Of a stretch of 64,000 nt of DNA, positions 1 through 10,317 are shown piece after piece (the stretch's first letter is position 1; each line of letters opens with the position of its first letter). The position numbers were made by a program, and so were the translations under genes. Under the pieces are notes generated by a model. The model did not search any database. It saw only the letters and a program-made list of their open reading frames with translations, and was not told the origin of the DNA. The stretch covers positions 248,001-312,000 of the forward strand of contig JAZKJV010009793.1 in the NCBI GenBank assembly GCA_037367405.1, read 5' to 3'. This DNA is from Ottelia alismoides. Taxonomy: Eukaryota; Streptophyta; Magnoliopsida; Alismatales; Hydrocharitaceae.

Positions 1-203
1 TAGGCCCCCGGTCCGTTATCGAGGAAAACTAGCCCTGACAACTTGTTGGGTTCAGGCCCAAATGGACCCGTTGGCAACCACCCAAAATGCTTAAGCCCAA
101 GTTTTCAAGTAGTAATCCCCACCACTCATATACTACACCCACACTTTGTGAGTTTTTCATGTGATACTATGTTTGGGGTTAGGGTGTTACACCCTCCTCC
201 CGA
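1..203 (-). repeat. TRIM-like LTR, cut by window edge
   Basis: This stretch matches the two LTR-like repeats at 62733-62920 and 63087-63282. It shares the words for CTTGTTGGGTTCAGG, ACCCAAAATGCTTAAGC and the terminal GGTGTTACA. Read on the minus strand, a purine tract (GGGAGGAGGG, 194-203) sits directly before the TGTAACACC terminus, as a polypurine tract does before a 3' LTR. The left part lies outside the window. Confidence 0.6.
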
Positions 204-600
204 AAGCTTTATGGATCCACTTTGACAGCACCGGATGACCGTCATAGGGAGATTACTGACCAAGGTCCCTACAAAGAAAAAGCTTGGTACCAACGAATAT
301 AAGATGCTCAGTTCCGCACAACCTAGGGCTGATTAGCATGCTTTCGAAAAACATGGAATAATAGAAGATCTACCACGCAAAACACAACGACCATTAAATG
401 TTCAAAAAATTAGAAACGTGTCTGTATATATGCATATGTGCATATATATTGGCTGATCATTTGTACTATAAAAAAGATTGTATTAAAATTTCATGTCATT
501 TGGAATTCTATAACTCATCCATCGAGTGATACTGGATTCATTTCATTAGAGTAGTTGATTATTTATTAGTGCATAACTGTGTTCACACTATGACTTAGAT
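204..600. other. no gene recognised
   Basis: The first hundred bases are probably the internal part of the TRIM copy at the window start. The rest is AT-rich sequence with no coding or structural signal that I recognise. Confidence 0.4.
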
Positions 601-639
601 ATTCAAAACATAGTGTGCACCCAATGTTGATTGTGCCGT

Positions 640-1036
640 AAGCCATAAGACATACTCCTCGCCCTTATATATTGGGTAAAATGTGTATGCCCCCATTGGG
701 AGCTTACTTGGTTTCCCCATCTCTTTTTTAAAACCTTTTTGGTTTTTTTCAAAATACACGAGGAGTTTTAAATCACATAATATCAACATGTTCTCATTAA
801 AAATTCAACTCATTTCGAGATTCTTATCCGATCCATGAAGCATATCAAAGTTTAACGATATAAGAATCGTTGAAATTGATTCCTTCTAGATGGCCCGGTT
901 AGGATTATCTATTTTTATGAATTTTGAATCTTGTATTCCTCTTATTAACATAAGTCAATCCGCCTCAAATGTTTTGAAAAAAAACCACACAAAGTTTAAA
1001 AAAGAGACGAGGGAAGCTAACTTGGCTCCACCATGC
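640..1036. repeat. old foldback element of the GGGTAAAATGGGG family
   Basis: Two diverged inverted arms are visible: GGGAGCTTACTTGGTTTCCCC near 695 pairs with GGAAGCTAACTTGGCTCC near 1012, and the T-rich run near 725 pairs with an A-rich run near 1000. The layout matches the better preserved palindromes at 8458-9658, but the copy is eroded and its ends are approximate. Confidence 0.45.
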
Positions 1037-1400
1037 TGCCCCTTGGGGGCAGCCAATGGGCTGCCCCCACCCTTTATTACGATGCTTTTTTCATTTTTTG
1101 AATAACACCATTTATTTTCATCACTATATCCCACTAATATGCCAATCAAATTTCATCATAAACACGAACTCATATATCCTCCATGCAAAACAGGTCGATA
1201 ACATCAATTCTAAGACAGTTAAATCACATGTTCTAAATGGATGACATATGAGTATTTGTTTCTGATGAAATTGGATTAACATATTAGGGTATATAGTGAC
1301 GAAAATGCATTGTGGTATTTCCCAAAAAAATATGAAAAACACCAAAATAAGGGGTGGGAGCAGCCCGTTGTTGCCCCCTCGGGGGAGTCCCATTAAATCC
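1037..1400. mobile_element. palindromic MITE (degenerate)
   Basis: The left arm starts with CCTTGGGGGCAGCC and carries ATATCCCACTAATATGCCA. The right arm carries the complement (TAACATATTAGGGTATAT) and ends in GGGTGGGAGCAGCCC. The centre has the family's AGGTCGATAAC and TCTAAGACAGTTAAAT words. No open reading frame of interest. Ends are approximate because no target duplication was identified. Confidence 0.6.
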
Positions 1401-1404
1401 ATAA

Positions 1405-1778
1405 TGAGAAAAATGGGGCTGCCACGAAGGGAGCTAACTTGGTTTCCCCTGCCCCATTTTTCCCATTTTTTTATTTTTTTGGAAATTTCTTATGTGAAAG
1501 TTCATCACTATATCCCTATATTATGTCGTTCAAAATTCGTGAGAAACAGAGACTCCTACAGCCTTCATCTAGACAAATATTTTTTAATGGTCGCTAACGT
1601 GTTGAAATCGCCCCCGACTGGATGGAGGCCGTAGGAGTCTTTGTTTCGCGCGAAATTTGAATGACCTAATGTGGGGATATAAATATAAAAATTTATGAAA
1701 GAAATTTTCAAAAAAATAAAAAAATATAAGGAAAATGGGGAGCTAAATTAGCACCCCCTAGGGGACAACCCCCATTTA

Positions 1779-1782
<4 letters not shown>
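1405..1782. mobile_element. palindromic MITE next to a TA tract
   Basis: An inverted repeat running from AAAATGGGGCTGCC on the left to CCCCCATTTAACCC on the right. Both arms contain the family words GACTCCTACAGCC / GGCCGTAGGAGTC and a poly-T/poly-A stretch about 50 bp from each end. The right end abuts a pure (TA)n tract. Confidence 0.7.

Positions 1783-1809
<27 letters not shown>
1783..1809. repeat. (TA)n tract between two foldback elements
   Basis: 27 bp of uninterrupted TA alternation lying exactly between the end of one palindromic element and the start of the next. Confidence 0.9.
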
Positions 1810-2164
1810 GGTAAAATGGGGTTACCCCTCGAGGGAGCTAACTTGGCTCCCCCATCCTATTTCCCTCATTTTTATTTTTTTTAATTCTCTCATGGATTAT
1901 TATTATTATATTCCTATATTATGTACTCAAATTTTATGAGAAACACATAATCATGCAGCCCCCATTCAGATGGGGTCAATTTCAATAATTCTGCAACCGT
2001 TAAAAATGATTGTCTAGATTGAGGTTGGAGCCTCTCTTTCTCACGAAATTTGAATGGTATAACATGGAGAAATAGTAATGAATTTCCACGGATCCATTTT
2101 TCTTAAAAAAATAAAATATGAAAATGGGACGGGGAGCCAAGTTAGCTCCCTAAGGGTCAACCTC
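1810..2164. mobile_element. palindromic MITE, TA-flanked
   Basis: Starts GGTAAAATGGGGTTACCCC directly after the TA tract and ends near GGAGCCAAGTTAGCTCC. Central half-sites (AATTCTGCAACCGTTAAAA) are recognisable. Arms have diverged by many substitutions, so this looks older than the copies at 8458-9658. The right end is approximate. Confidence 0.65.
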
Positions 2165-2532
2165 AACACCACGACATGCAAGTTTACATGCACTGATGCC
2201 AAAACATCAACTTTTTTGATTTTTTAAATGGAACATCGGGGGATTTAGATTACCACACATCACCATGGTGTCATTCCAAATTCAACTGAACTCAACACTT
2301 ATATCTCCTTCATTAAGACCATCAAATTTTAATGGCCTTAAAATTGATGAAATTAACCCCTTCTAGATGGGCATATTAGGAATACTTGTTTTATATGAAA
2401 TTTGAAACATGTTTTTTACTAATCGGTATAAATAGATTCTCCAAGGTTTTATTTAAAAAAAAATAAAAAATGGATGTTTGTGGTATCGATGCATGTAAAC
2501 TTGCATGCACCTTGATACATACTCCATGTTCC
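2165..2532. mobile_element. palindromic MITE with GCATGCACC-type ends
   Basis: The left arm (ATGCAAGTTTACATGCAC, then CCAAAACATC) pairs with the right arm (GATGTTTGTGG, then ATGTAAACTTGCATGCACC). The right end abuts a (TA)n tract. The ends resemble those of 8874-9262 and of the large elements at 2555 and 5379, which links the small and large elements into one group. Confidence 0.65.
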
Positions 2533-2554
2533 ATATATATATATATATATATAT
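2533..2554. repeat. (TA)n tract
   Basis: 22 bp of TA alternation between the palindrome ending near 2532 and the large element starting at 2555. Confidence 0.9.
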
Positions 2555-2727
2555 GGGAATAGGGAGTATGCACCAAGGTGTATCTAGCTTGCATGCACCA
2601 AAAGCTACAGCCGTTGGATCTACATCCATCCAAGGGTTGCCACTTAATCCACTTTCCAGCAAAAAGGCCTCCTCTCCTTTTCCCCAAAATCCTGACAGGC
2701 CTTGGAAGGATCGCTCGAGAGTTCCCT

Positions 2728-2950
2728 CCCGTCCAGTTGCTGCGGAACCTCCGCATCGAGATCTTCCCTTCCGTCCATTACTGTGAAACCTCTACCTCCC
2801 TTCCGTCCAGCTGCTGCAAAACCTCAGCCTCCCTCGCAGGTCCAGCTGCTACGAAACCTCTGCCCAAAAGCTTTCCTCTCGTCCAGCTGCTGCGAAACCT
2901 CTGCTCGAGAGCTTATCTCCCATCCAGTTGTTGCGAAACCTCCGCCTCGC
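2728..2950 (+). repeat. minisatellite in left arm
   Basis: Degenerate repeats of the unit GTCCAGCTGCTGCGAAACCTC with variable spacers, about five or six units. The same array appears inverted at 4905-5150 in the other arm of the element. Confidence 0.75.
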
Positions 2951-3835
2951 TCATCCTCTTCATAAAATTTCCACCTCCGCACTGCCATTTCCCTCCCGAT
3001 TCTGATGCTCACCGTAATCGTGTCGTCCAACTTTCTTTGTTTCCATTGCACCCTCTGTCCCATAGCTTGCTCACACCTCCCGATGGCGCGCCCTCCCCAC
3101 GGACCTGCTAGCTCCTTCCATTGAGGAGCACTGCGCACCATCCCTCATGCCCGACGTTCGGCACTGACAGTATGGACTCCTGATACCCAAGAGTCCAGGG
3201 AATTGTCGGCGAGAACTCCCGATACCCTTGTAAGTTGTCGTTCTTGAGATATTGAAATAATTTTGTTATTTTACTCTAAGATATTAACGTTTTGTCTACA
3301 TAGTTCGACACAGTTTATGTTTTTATAGATTTGTACTTTGGGATTTTCCTATTCTTAAGTATTGTGGAGTTTAATTGTATCATATATTCACTTATATATA
3401 ACTGAATGAAATGATTTACTTCAATGTTTAATGGCACACCATTGCTACTGCAAGATGCATGGCATTGCATGCTTGAACTCGCGATACTTTGGATATTCTA
3501 TGCATGTTGGTGGGGGGAAGCCACAACCCTTGGATTAACATCCATCTAAGGGCATTACCAGACTATTTGTAAAGTAAAGGTAACTATTTTTTATTTTTTT
3601 TCAACAGTGACCTATGTACAAGTAATTATTATGAAATGTTTAATTCTATTCTTCTTTGGTAACATAAGCCAACATCATGATTATTACGTTACTTAGAGGA
3701 TCATAATATCGGGCAGGGGGTCGAACTGGAACATACACATGGACCATGTGTGTGGTTCTATCAGTACATGAACATATAGATAGTTTTGTGCGAGCACAGT
3801 TCTTAATTGGCTGATTACAGTCTTGGGTGTATGGA

Positions 3836-3945
3836 CAATTTTGATTGAAGATGAAGGAGGCTTTAGTTAATTACTTGGTGTGTGGACAATTCTGATTGAA
3901 GATGAAGGAGGCTTTAGTTAGTTACTGATGAATTCTAAATCTCAT
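3836..3945 (+). repeat. 53-bp tandem duplication
   Basis: Two near-identical units, each holding GATTGAAGATGAAGGAGGC followed by TTTAGTTA, inside the AT-rich centre of the element at 2555-5317. No coding potential is apparent. Confidence 0.75.
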
Positions 3946-4904
3946 GTACCTAGATATTTTAACTTCTTATTATTTCTTTTTATTTAGGCTTAAACTGATT
4001 GCCACGTTGTGGCAGATTCCATAATTTCAAGCATTAAGAATGCTATGATTTTCTTTCAAAGAAAGAATGCTCTGGTTACATGGATGAAAATGTTTGGCTT
4101 ATCAGTTCTAGATGATTCTTTTGCGAAAAATATTTTATGTGGAAATATTGCAAAGATTGCAGTTGGAGAATAATGCATGTTGGAAATCTCAAGATCTGGA
4201 ATTTTAGATAAACATGAAACCATTTTATCCAAATATCAACAAAAATATCATTAACGTATGGAGGTGTCAACACCATTACAGAGAAGATAAATCTACTTGG
4301 AGTAGACAATAAAGACGACCAGAATGACATTATAATACTACAACAATCATCTACGACGACTTTCATTAACTTCATCACTACGACTTGATTGTTTCTCATC
4401 TCCCCTCCTGCCAGCACTGCTTGAGCCATGATCTCAATCTAAACAAAAGAATTTTATTATTAAGTTGACAGTATATCACGTAACTATGCATGAGGATTGC
4501 CAATTCAACTTTAATCTTGGTCAATAATTATATGAGTAGATTCAGCATTGTGATAAACAAGGCATAATATATCCTAATTCCTCCAAGTACCCACCCTACA
4601 CATCTTCACTTACAAGGATATCAGGAGTTCCCGCTGGCAAATTCCATGCATCGTGCAGTAGGGATGGTGCAAGGGGCTCTTCGGTATCAGGAGTCCATAC
4701 TGTCAGTGTCGGACGTCGGGCACGGGGGATGGTGCGCAGTGCTCCTCGATGGAAGGAGGTAGTTGGTTCGTACGGAGGGTGTGTCATCGGGAGGTGTGAG
4801 CAAGCGACGAGACAGAGGGTGCAATGGAAAGGGAGAAAGTTGGACAACACGATTACGTTCTGCATCAGAATCGGGAGGGAAATGGCAATGCGGAGGTGAA
4901 AATT

Positions 4905-5150
4905 TTGTGAAGAGGATGAGCGAGGCGGAGGTTTCGCAGAAGCTGGACGAGAGATAAGCTCTCGGGCGGAGATTTTGCAGTAGCTGGACAGGAGGAAAGC
5001 TCTCGAGCAGAGGTTTCGCAACAGTTGGACCCGCAAGGGAGGCCGAGGTTTCGCAGTTGCTGGATGGAAGGACGGCAGAGGTTTCACAGCAACTAGACGG
5101 GAGGGAAGCTCTCGATGCGGAGGTTTCGCAGCAGCTGGACGGGAGGGAAC
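4905..5150 (-). repeat. minisatellite in right arm
   Basis: Inverted counterpart of the array at 2728-2950, with the unit GAGGTTTCGCAGCAGCTGGAC on the plus strand. Confidence 0.75.
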
Positions 5151-5314
5151 TCTCTAGCGGTCGTTCCAAGGCATGTCAGGATTTTGGAGGAAAAGGAGAG
5201 GGGGTCTTTTTGCTGGAAAGCGGATTAAGTGGTAACCCTTGGATGGATGTAGATCCAAAGGCTGTGGCTTTTGGTGCATGCAAGCTAGATACAGCTTGGT
5301 GCATACTCCCTATT

Positions 5315-5317
<3 letters not shown>

Positions 5318-5378
<61 letters not shown>
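5318..5378. repeat. 61-bp (TA)n tract
   Basis: The longest pure TA run in the window, lying exactly between the two large inverted-repeat elements. It produces artificial Tyr-Ile reading frames, which should be ignored. Confidence 0.95.
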
Positions 5379-5380
<2 letters not shown>

Positions 5381-8300
5381 GCTTGGGGAGCTTGCACCAT
5401 GGTATATATAAGATACATGCACCAGGATGCACAGCCGTAGGATGCATTTGTCATCAATGGCAGATATGCTTCCCTTCCCTCGAAAATATCTTCTGTTCCC
5501 AAGGCAGGCAGAGAGCCCCCTTTTCTCTTTCTACCCTCCCCCACGCAAACCTACCGTCCGTGCTCCCTCCCTTCCGCCTCTCATCCCCCGCCCCTCGTCC
5601 CCTCCATCTCAATCGCACCCGAGCCAATGGGCGATGAAGCTACAGCCACAACGAGATACCCCACCGCGCCGTGCTACCTGCGGCGAGGACTCCCGTCACG
5701 TTCCTCTGACTGGCGACGAGGACAAGACTGCCCCCTGCAAGCTTCCACCTATGGCGACAACAGACTTCACCCCCTATCGATTTTCCCCATTTTCCCTTTA
5801 GGCTTTGGGGGAATTTTTATGGTGGTTGTAACAGTTGCTATGTGAATGTGCGAGGGTTTAGCAACACTTTAGTGTCCTCAGGTCAATTGCTCGTGAAAAG
5901 AGGCTTGGCTTCATCAATTCGTCTGTATAATTCAAGGATCAAATTAACACGCGCTCTATCAACTACCAAGTTCCCAATTTTTTGTGTTCTTATGAAAACC
6001 ATTGACATGTATATTTTTCAAGTCCTAGATCTTTGCTTTGAAGTGGAATGAGCAACTGGGAATGATTTTTTTGTAACTGGAGAGATCTTTGATATGTATA
6101 ATGTCCTAACATTTTAATTATATTTGTTGCTTTAATTATTAGTTGTTGGGTTGGTTTTACTTATAAGTTATCTTAGTTATTGTGCTCTATTCTTGGATGA
6201 ATGTAAAAGATCGATGGTAAGGCGTAGGTCCATGTTTCTATTGTAAGAATACGTGATGGTTGAGGGATGTTAATGTGCAGTTTTATATTGCTATTCTTTT
6301 TTTAATCTTCTTTTTATCCAAGCTTTAAATCACGTAAATTTGTGGTGATTGTTAGTGATGGTTGGAACATGGTTGAGATAATAGAAGACACTGTTGGGGA
6401 TTGTGGCTTTTTATGATTTAACAATCATTCGCTGATTTTATGATTGAAACACGGCTGTAATCTTGCGTTGACATGTTCATTGGAATCATCAAACACATAC
6501 ACTTGATCCGGTGTGTGGAGACGACGAGAAGAAATCCACCATTGCAACAACACAGCGGCTTCTATCTAGTAGTGTAATAGACATTGTGTTCCATAAATAT
6601 ATTAGACAAGAGTGCGCAGTTCCTTTCCACTACAGAATCATTGCAACAGAATTACGTCCCTTGTTATAAAATCCAGCTCATTAAATTTTTTGCCTCTGGT
6701 TTTCATCCCCTAGTGTCGTCATTCATGTCATCCGAATGTGCCTTCTTTTTAAAACTGTAATTAGATCTCATGTCCTTAGAGTAACATGCCTTGATGAATC
6801 AACATGGAGTGCATAGAACAAAGGATCAAGTATCTTGTACATTCAAGTCATCAAACACAACATGGGTTCCAACTTGATTGTTTCTAGCATAAACGCCAAT
6901 TCCAACTGGATTGATTCCAGCAAAAACATACAAGAATAGTAACTGTCTGACGATATTGACAAGACACTATGATACAAATATTTGTTGACATACCCGATAA
7001 AATTAAAATTTCAAAACTCAGTACTACTATAGATAAATTAAATAGTTTTCCATAGTCAGATAATTATTGAAGACAATTCTTAGACCCAAACGGATGCAAT
7101 TCTACAGGCATTGATATTATAGATAGATCGCTATATATCAATCCATGGATACAGGCATCGATATTATAGATAGATCATTATATATCAATCCATGGAGTCA
7201 TATTTAATTAATTCAATAATTTGAAGAGGAAAAAGTTAGAGTAAACAAGGTTGAAGAGGTAAGCGGAGGAGAGTCTAAGGCATGAAGGTAGCAGTAGGAT
7301 CGGAGGCAAGCAATGCGGGCAGGAGCTGGAGGCAGCCAGGCAGGACGGTAGTGAAGTAATGGATCTGGACAGCGTGGAGGGAACTGAAAAAAAGCGTGGT
7401 GGTAGAGTCCAGTCTCCAGAACACTAAAGGGTTGTTAAATGATATGATGATTGACGACTTCCCCGATCCACAAAGATTTCAATGCACAAAGCAAATAAGC
7501 ATGACATTTAGCCACCACGTACATGATCCTTGCGAGAAATCCGAATCAAACACTCGCACATTCACTTAACAGCCAACAGAAAAATCAAATAACAAGTTCT
7601 ATAAGATTAGGTACACCAATATTGTTGTTTCTAATAACAAAAGTGCTTGGGAACACAAAACAGGGGATGTTCTTCTGGCATGCGGGAGGAGTACACGAGG
7701 CTCCTCGTCGCGGTGTGTCTTGTTCTCGTCGTCGGTCTGAGGGACACAACGGGATCTTGCTGCAGGTAGCAATGGCGTGGTATGGTTTCTCACCGTAAGT
7801 GGGAGAGGAAGCCTTCTACTTGCCTCCGGTGGTACGGTTGCAGCGTCATCCTCCATTGGCTCGGGTGCGATTGAATTAGACAGACGAATTGATGAAGCCA
7901 AGCCTCTTTTCACGAGCAATTGACTCGAGGACGCTAAAGTGTTGCTAAACCCTCGCACATTCACATAGCAACTATTACAGCCACCATAAAAATCCCCCCA
8001 AAGCCTAAAGGGAAAATGGGGAAAATCGATAGGGGGTGAAGTCTGTTGTCGCCATAGGTGGAAGCTTGCAGGGGGCAGTCTTGTCCTCGTCGCCAGTCAG
8101 AGGAACGTGACGGGAGTCCTCGCCGCAGGTAGCACGGCGCGGTGGGGTATCTCGTTGTGGCTGTAGCTTCATCGCCCATTGGCTCGGGTGCGATTGAGAT
8201 GGAGGGGACGAGGGGCGGGGGATGAGAGGCGGAAGGGAGGGAGCACGGACGGTAGGTTTGCGTGGGGGAGGGTAGAAAGAGAAAAGGGGGCTCTCTGCCT

Positions 8301-8424
8301 GCCTTGGGAACAGAAGATATTTTCGAGGGAAGGGAAGCATATCTGCCATTGATGACAAATGCATCCTACGGCTGTGCATCCTGGTGCATGTATCTTATAT
8401 ACACCATGGTGCAAGCTCCCCAAG

Positions 8425-8427
<3 letters not shown>
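5379..8427. mobile_element. 3.05-kb long-TIR element, TA-flanked
   Basis: Inverted arms of about 560 bp (5379-5937 and 7869-8427) are nearly identical; reading frames within them (5427-5801 and 8005-8379) translate to the same peptide. Both ends read GGGCTTGGGGAGCTTGCACC inward, and both sides are (TA)n. The arms hold GC-rich, exon-like sequence followed by AATTTTTATGGTGG. A diverged third copy of the arm's inner part lies at about 7680-7862, before the right arm. The centre (5940-7650) is AT-rich with no recognisable gene. The high arm identity implies recent formation or conversion between arms. Confidence 0.85.
7106..7200 (+). repeat. 46-bp tandem duplication
   Basis: Two units sharing GATATTATAGATAGATC and ATATATCAATCCATGGA inside the centre of the element at 5379-8427. 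Confidence 0.75.

Positions 8428-8455
<28 letters not shown>
8428..8455. repeat. (TA)n tract
   Basis: 28 bp of TA alternation joining the large element at 5379-8427 to the palindrome that follows. Confidence 0.9.
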
Positions 8456-8457
<2 letters not shown>

Positions 8458-8458
<1 letters not shown>

Positions 8459-8844
8459 GTAAATGGGGCTGCCCCTAGGGAGTAGCCAACTTGGCTACTC
8501 CCACCCCTATTTTCCCTCATTTTTTTTATTTTTTTTGAAAATAAAAATTTGTATATTCATCATTATATCCCTCTCACATTCTATTAAAATTTCGTCAGAA
8601 ACAGAGATTCCTACGGCCTCCATCCAAACATGGTCGATTTAAAAAATCCTGCGACCGTTAAAAAAATGACGTCTGGATGGAGGGCTTAGGAGTCTCTGTT
8701 TATGACGAAATTTTAATAGAATGTGAGAGGGATATAATGATGAATATACAAATTTTTATTTTTCAAAAAAATAAAAAAATGAGGGACAAATAGGGGTGGG
8801 AGTAGCCAAGTTGGCTACTCCATGGGGGCAGCCCCATTTTACCC
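8458..8844. mobile_element. 387-bp near-perfect palindromic MITE
   Basis: The arms pair over almost their whole length: GGTAAATGGGGCTGCCCC at the left against GGGGCAGCCCCATTTTACC at the right, then GTAGCCAACTTGGCTAC in both, then the T-run, then TTCGTCAGAAACAGAG against CTCTGTTTATGACGAA. The unpaired centre is only a few tens of bases and contains GACCGTTAAAA. Flanked on both sides by (TA)n. It would extrude as one long hairpin. No coding capacity. Confidence 0.85.

Positions 8845-8871
<27 letters not shown>
8845..8871. repeat. (TA)n tract
   Basis: 27 bp of TA alternation between two palindromic MITEs. Confidence 0.9.
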
Positions 8872-8873
<2 letters not shown>

Positions 8874-8876
<3 letters not shown>

Positions 8877-9259
8877 GATGGGGAGCTTGCACCAAGGTGC
8901 ATGTAACTTTACATGCACCGGCGCTTATATCTTCCACATTTTTTTACTTTTTTGAAAAATACCACCATGTATATTCATCCATATATCCCTCCAACATGTC
9001 ATTCAGATTTCGTCAGAAACAGAAACTCCTATGACCTCCATCCAGAACAGGTCGATTACAACAATTCTAAGACCGTTAAAATTACCTGTTCTGGATGGAG
9101 GTCATAGGAGTCTCTGTTTCTGACAAAATCCGAATGACATGTTGGAGGGATATATGGATGAATATACATCATGGTATTTTTCAAAAAAGTAAAAAAATAT
9201 GGAAGATATAAGCGTCGGTGCATATAAAGTTACATGCACCTTGGTGCAAGCTCCCCATC

Positions 9260-9262
<3 letters not shown>
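8874..9262. mobile_element. 389-bp near-perfect palindromic MITE
   Basis: The ends read GAGGATGGGGAGCTTGCACC inward on both strands and match the termini of the large element at 5379-8427. The inner arms match the central module of 8458-8844 (ATATCCCTCC, GTCAGAAACAGA, CTCCATCCAGAACAGG). This copy therefore joins the ends of one group to the core of the other. Flanked by (TA)n on both sides. Confidence 0.85.

Positions 9263-9292
<30 letters not shown>
9263..9292. repeat. (TA)n tract
   Basis: 30 bp of TA alternation between two palindromic MITEs. Confidence 0.9.
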
Positions 9293-9294
<2 letters not shown>

Positions 9295-9658
9295 AAAAAA
9301 TGGGGCTGCCCCCACCCCATTTTTCGGCATTTTTTTTATTTTTTTTTGAAAAATAAAACCACGTATATTCATCCATATATCCCTCCTATATGCCATTCGA
9401 ATTTCGTCAGAAACAGAGACTCCTACGGCCTCCATCTCGATGGTATCGATTTAAAAAAATCTTGTTACCGTTAAAAAATTACTGTCCGGATCGAGGCCGT
9501 AGGAGTCTCTGTTTCTGACGAAATTCGAATGGTATATAGGAGGGATATAGGGATGAATGTACATGGTGTTATTTTTCAAATAAAAAATAAAAAAATTTGC
9601 CCAAATAAGGCGGGGGCAGCCATGTTGGCTGCCCCTAGGGGGCAGCCACATATGACCC
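9293..9658. mobile_element. 366-bp near-perfect palindromic MITE
   Basis: Starts GGAAAAAATGGGGCTGCCCC and ends GGCAGCCACATATGACCC. The arms share ATTCGAATTTCGTCAGAAAC and its complement. Very similar to 9792-10180. Flanked by (TA)n on both sides. Confidence 0.85.
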
Positions 9659-9675
9659 TATATATATATATATAT
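9659..9675. repeat. (TA)n tract
   Basis: 17 bp of TA alternation between the MITE at 9293-9658 and the 5.6-kb inverted-repeat element. Confidence 0.85.
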
Positions 9676-9791
9676 GATTTTTATCCAATGCGCACAGGGC
9701 CCATTAGCTTTTCGGTGAGCACCATTTGTAGGCCACACATGTGTATTACCAATTGACTGGTTACCTATTTCGAAGGATGTCATTTTTGGAA

Positions 9792-10180
9792 GGGTCATAT
9801 GTGGCTGCCCCCTAGGGGCAGCCAACATGGCTGCCCCCGCCTTATTTGGGCAAATTTTTTTATTTTTTTTGAAAAATAACACCATGTACATTCATCCCTA
9901 TATCCCTCCTATATACCATTCGAATTTCATCAGAAACAGAGACTCCTACGGCCTCCATCCGGACAGTAATTTTTTAACGGTAACAGGATTTTTTTAAATC
10001 GATATCATCGAGATGGAGGCCGTAGGAGTCTCTGTTTCTGACGAAATTCGAATGGCATATAGGAGGGATATATAGATGAATATACATGGTTTTATTTTTC
10101 AAAAAATAAAATAAAAAAGAGGCCGAAAAATGGGGCGGGGGCCATGTTGGCTGCCCCCAGGGGGCAACCCCATTTTTTCC
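9792..10180. mobile_element. palindromic MITE with 9-bp target duplication
   Basis: Starts GGGTCATATGTGGCTGCCCC and ends CAACCCCATTTTTTCC, with arms like those of 9293-9658. Flanked by perfect direct copies of TTTTTGGAA (9783-9791 and 10181-10189). A 9-bp duplication is the hallmark of Mutator-superfamily elements. It is inserted inside the left arm of the 5.6-kb element, so it is younger than that element. This copy fixes the family boundaries, which the TA-flanked copies cannot. Confidence 0.88.
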
Positions 10181-10317
10181 TTTTTGGAAGGAGATTAATA
10201 TGCAAAGCGATTTAATAATAAGTGGTATTTCAATTATATCGCATCCTAAAAAAGGAAGAACGCTTTGGAAAGAAAACATTAGATGATTTCGTGCAAAAAA
10301 TCGAGATCCAAATACTC

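Larger units (their letters stand above)
2555..5317. mobile_element. 2.76-kb long-TIR element, TA-flanked
   Basis: Terminal inverted repeats of about 690-710 bp (2555-3240 and 4605-5317) begin with the same word, GGGAATAGGGAGTATGCACC, read inward from both ends, and the element is bounded on both sides by pure (TA)n. The arms carry a pyrimidine/purine-skewed minisatellite that looks like exon or 5'UTR sequence and yields long proline- or cysteine-rich reading frames on both strands. I do not regard those as genes, because they occur as mirror copies and show no family signature. The centre (3240-4600) is AT-rich and encodes nothing recognisable, so the element would be non-autonomous. A Mutator affiliation is inferred from the related copy at 9792-10180, not shown here. 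Confidence 0.8.

Noticed and set aside
2578..3111. 177-codon frame, and similar frames at 4596-5169
   Set aside because: They lie in the mirrored minisatellite arms of a transposon, appear on several frames and strands at once, and match no protein family.
5057..5637. Frames running through the TA tract with Tyr-Ile repeats
   Set aside because: Low-complexity translation of (TA)n; identical artefacts occur at every TA tract.
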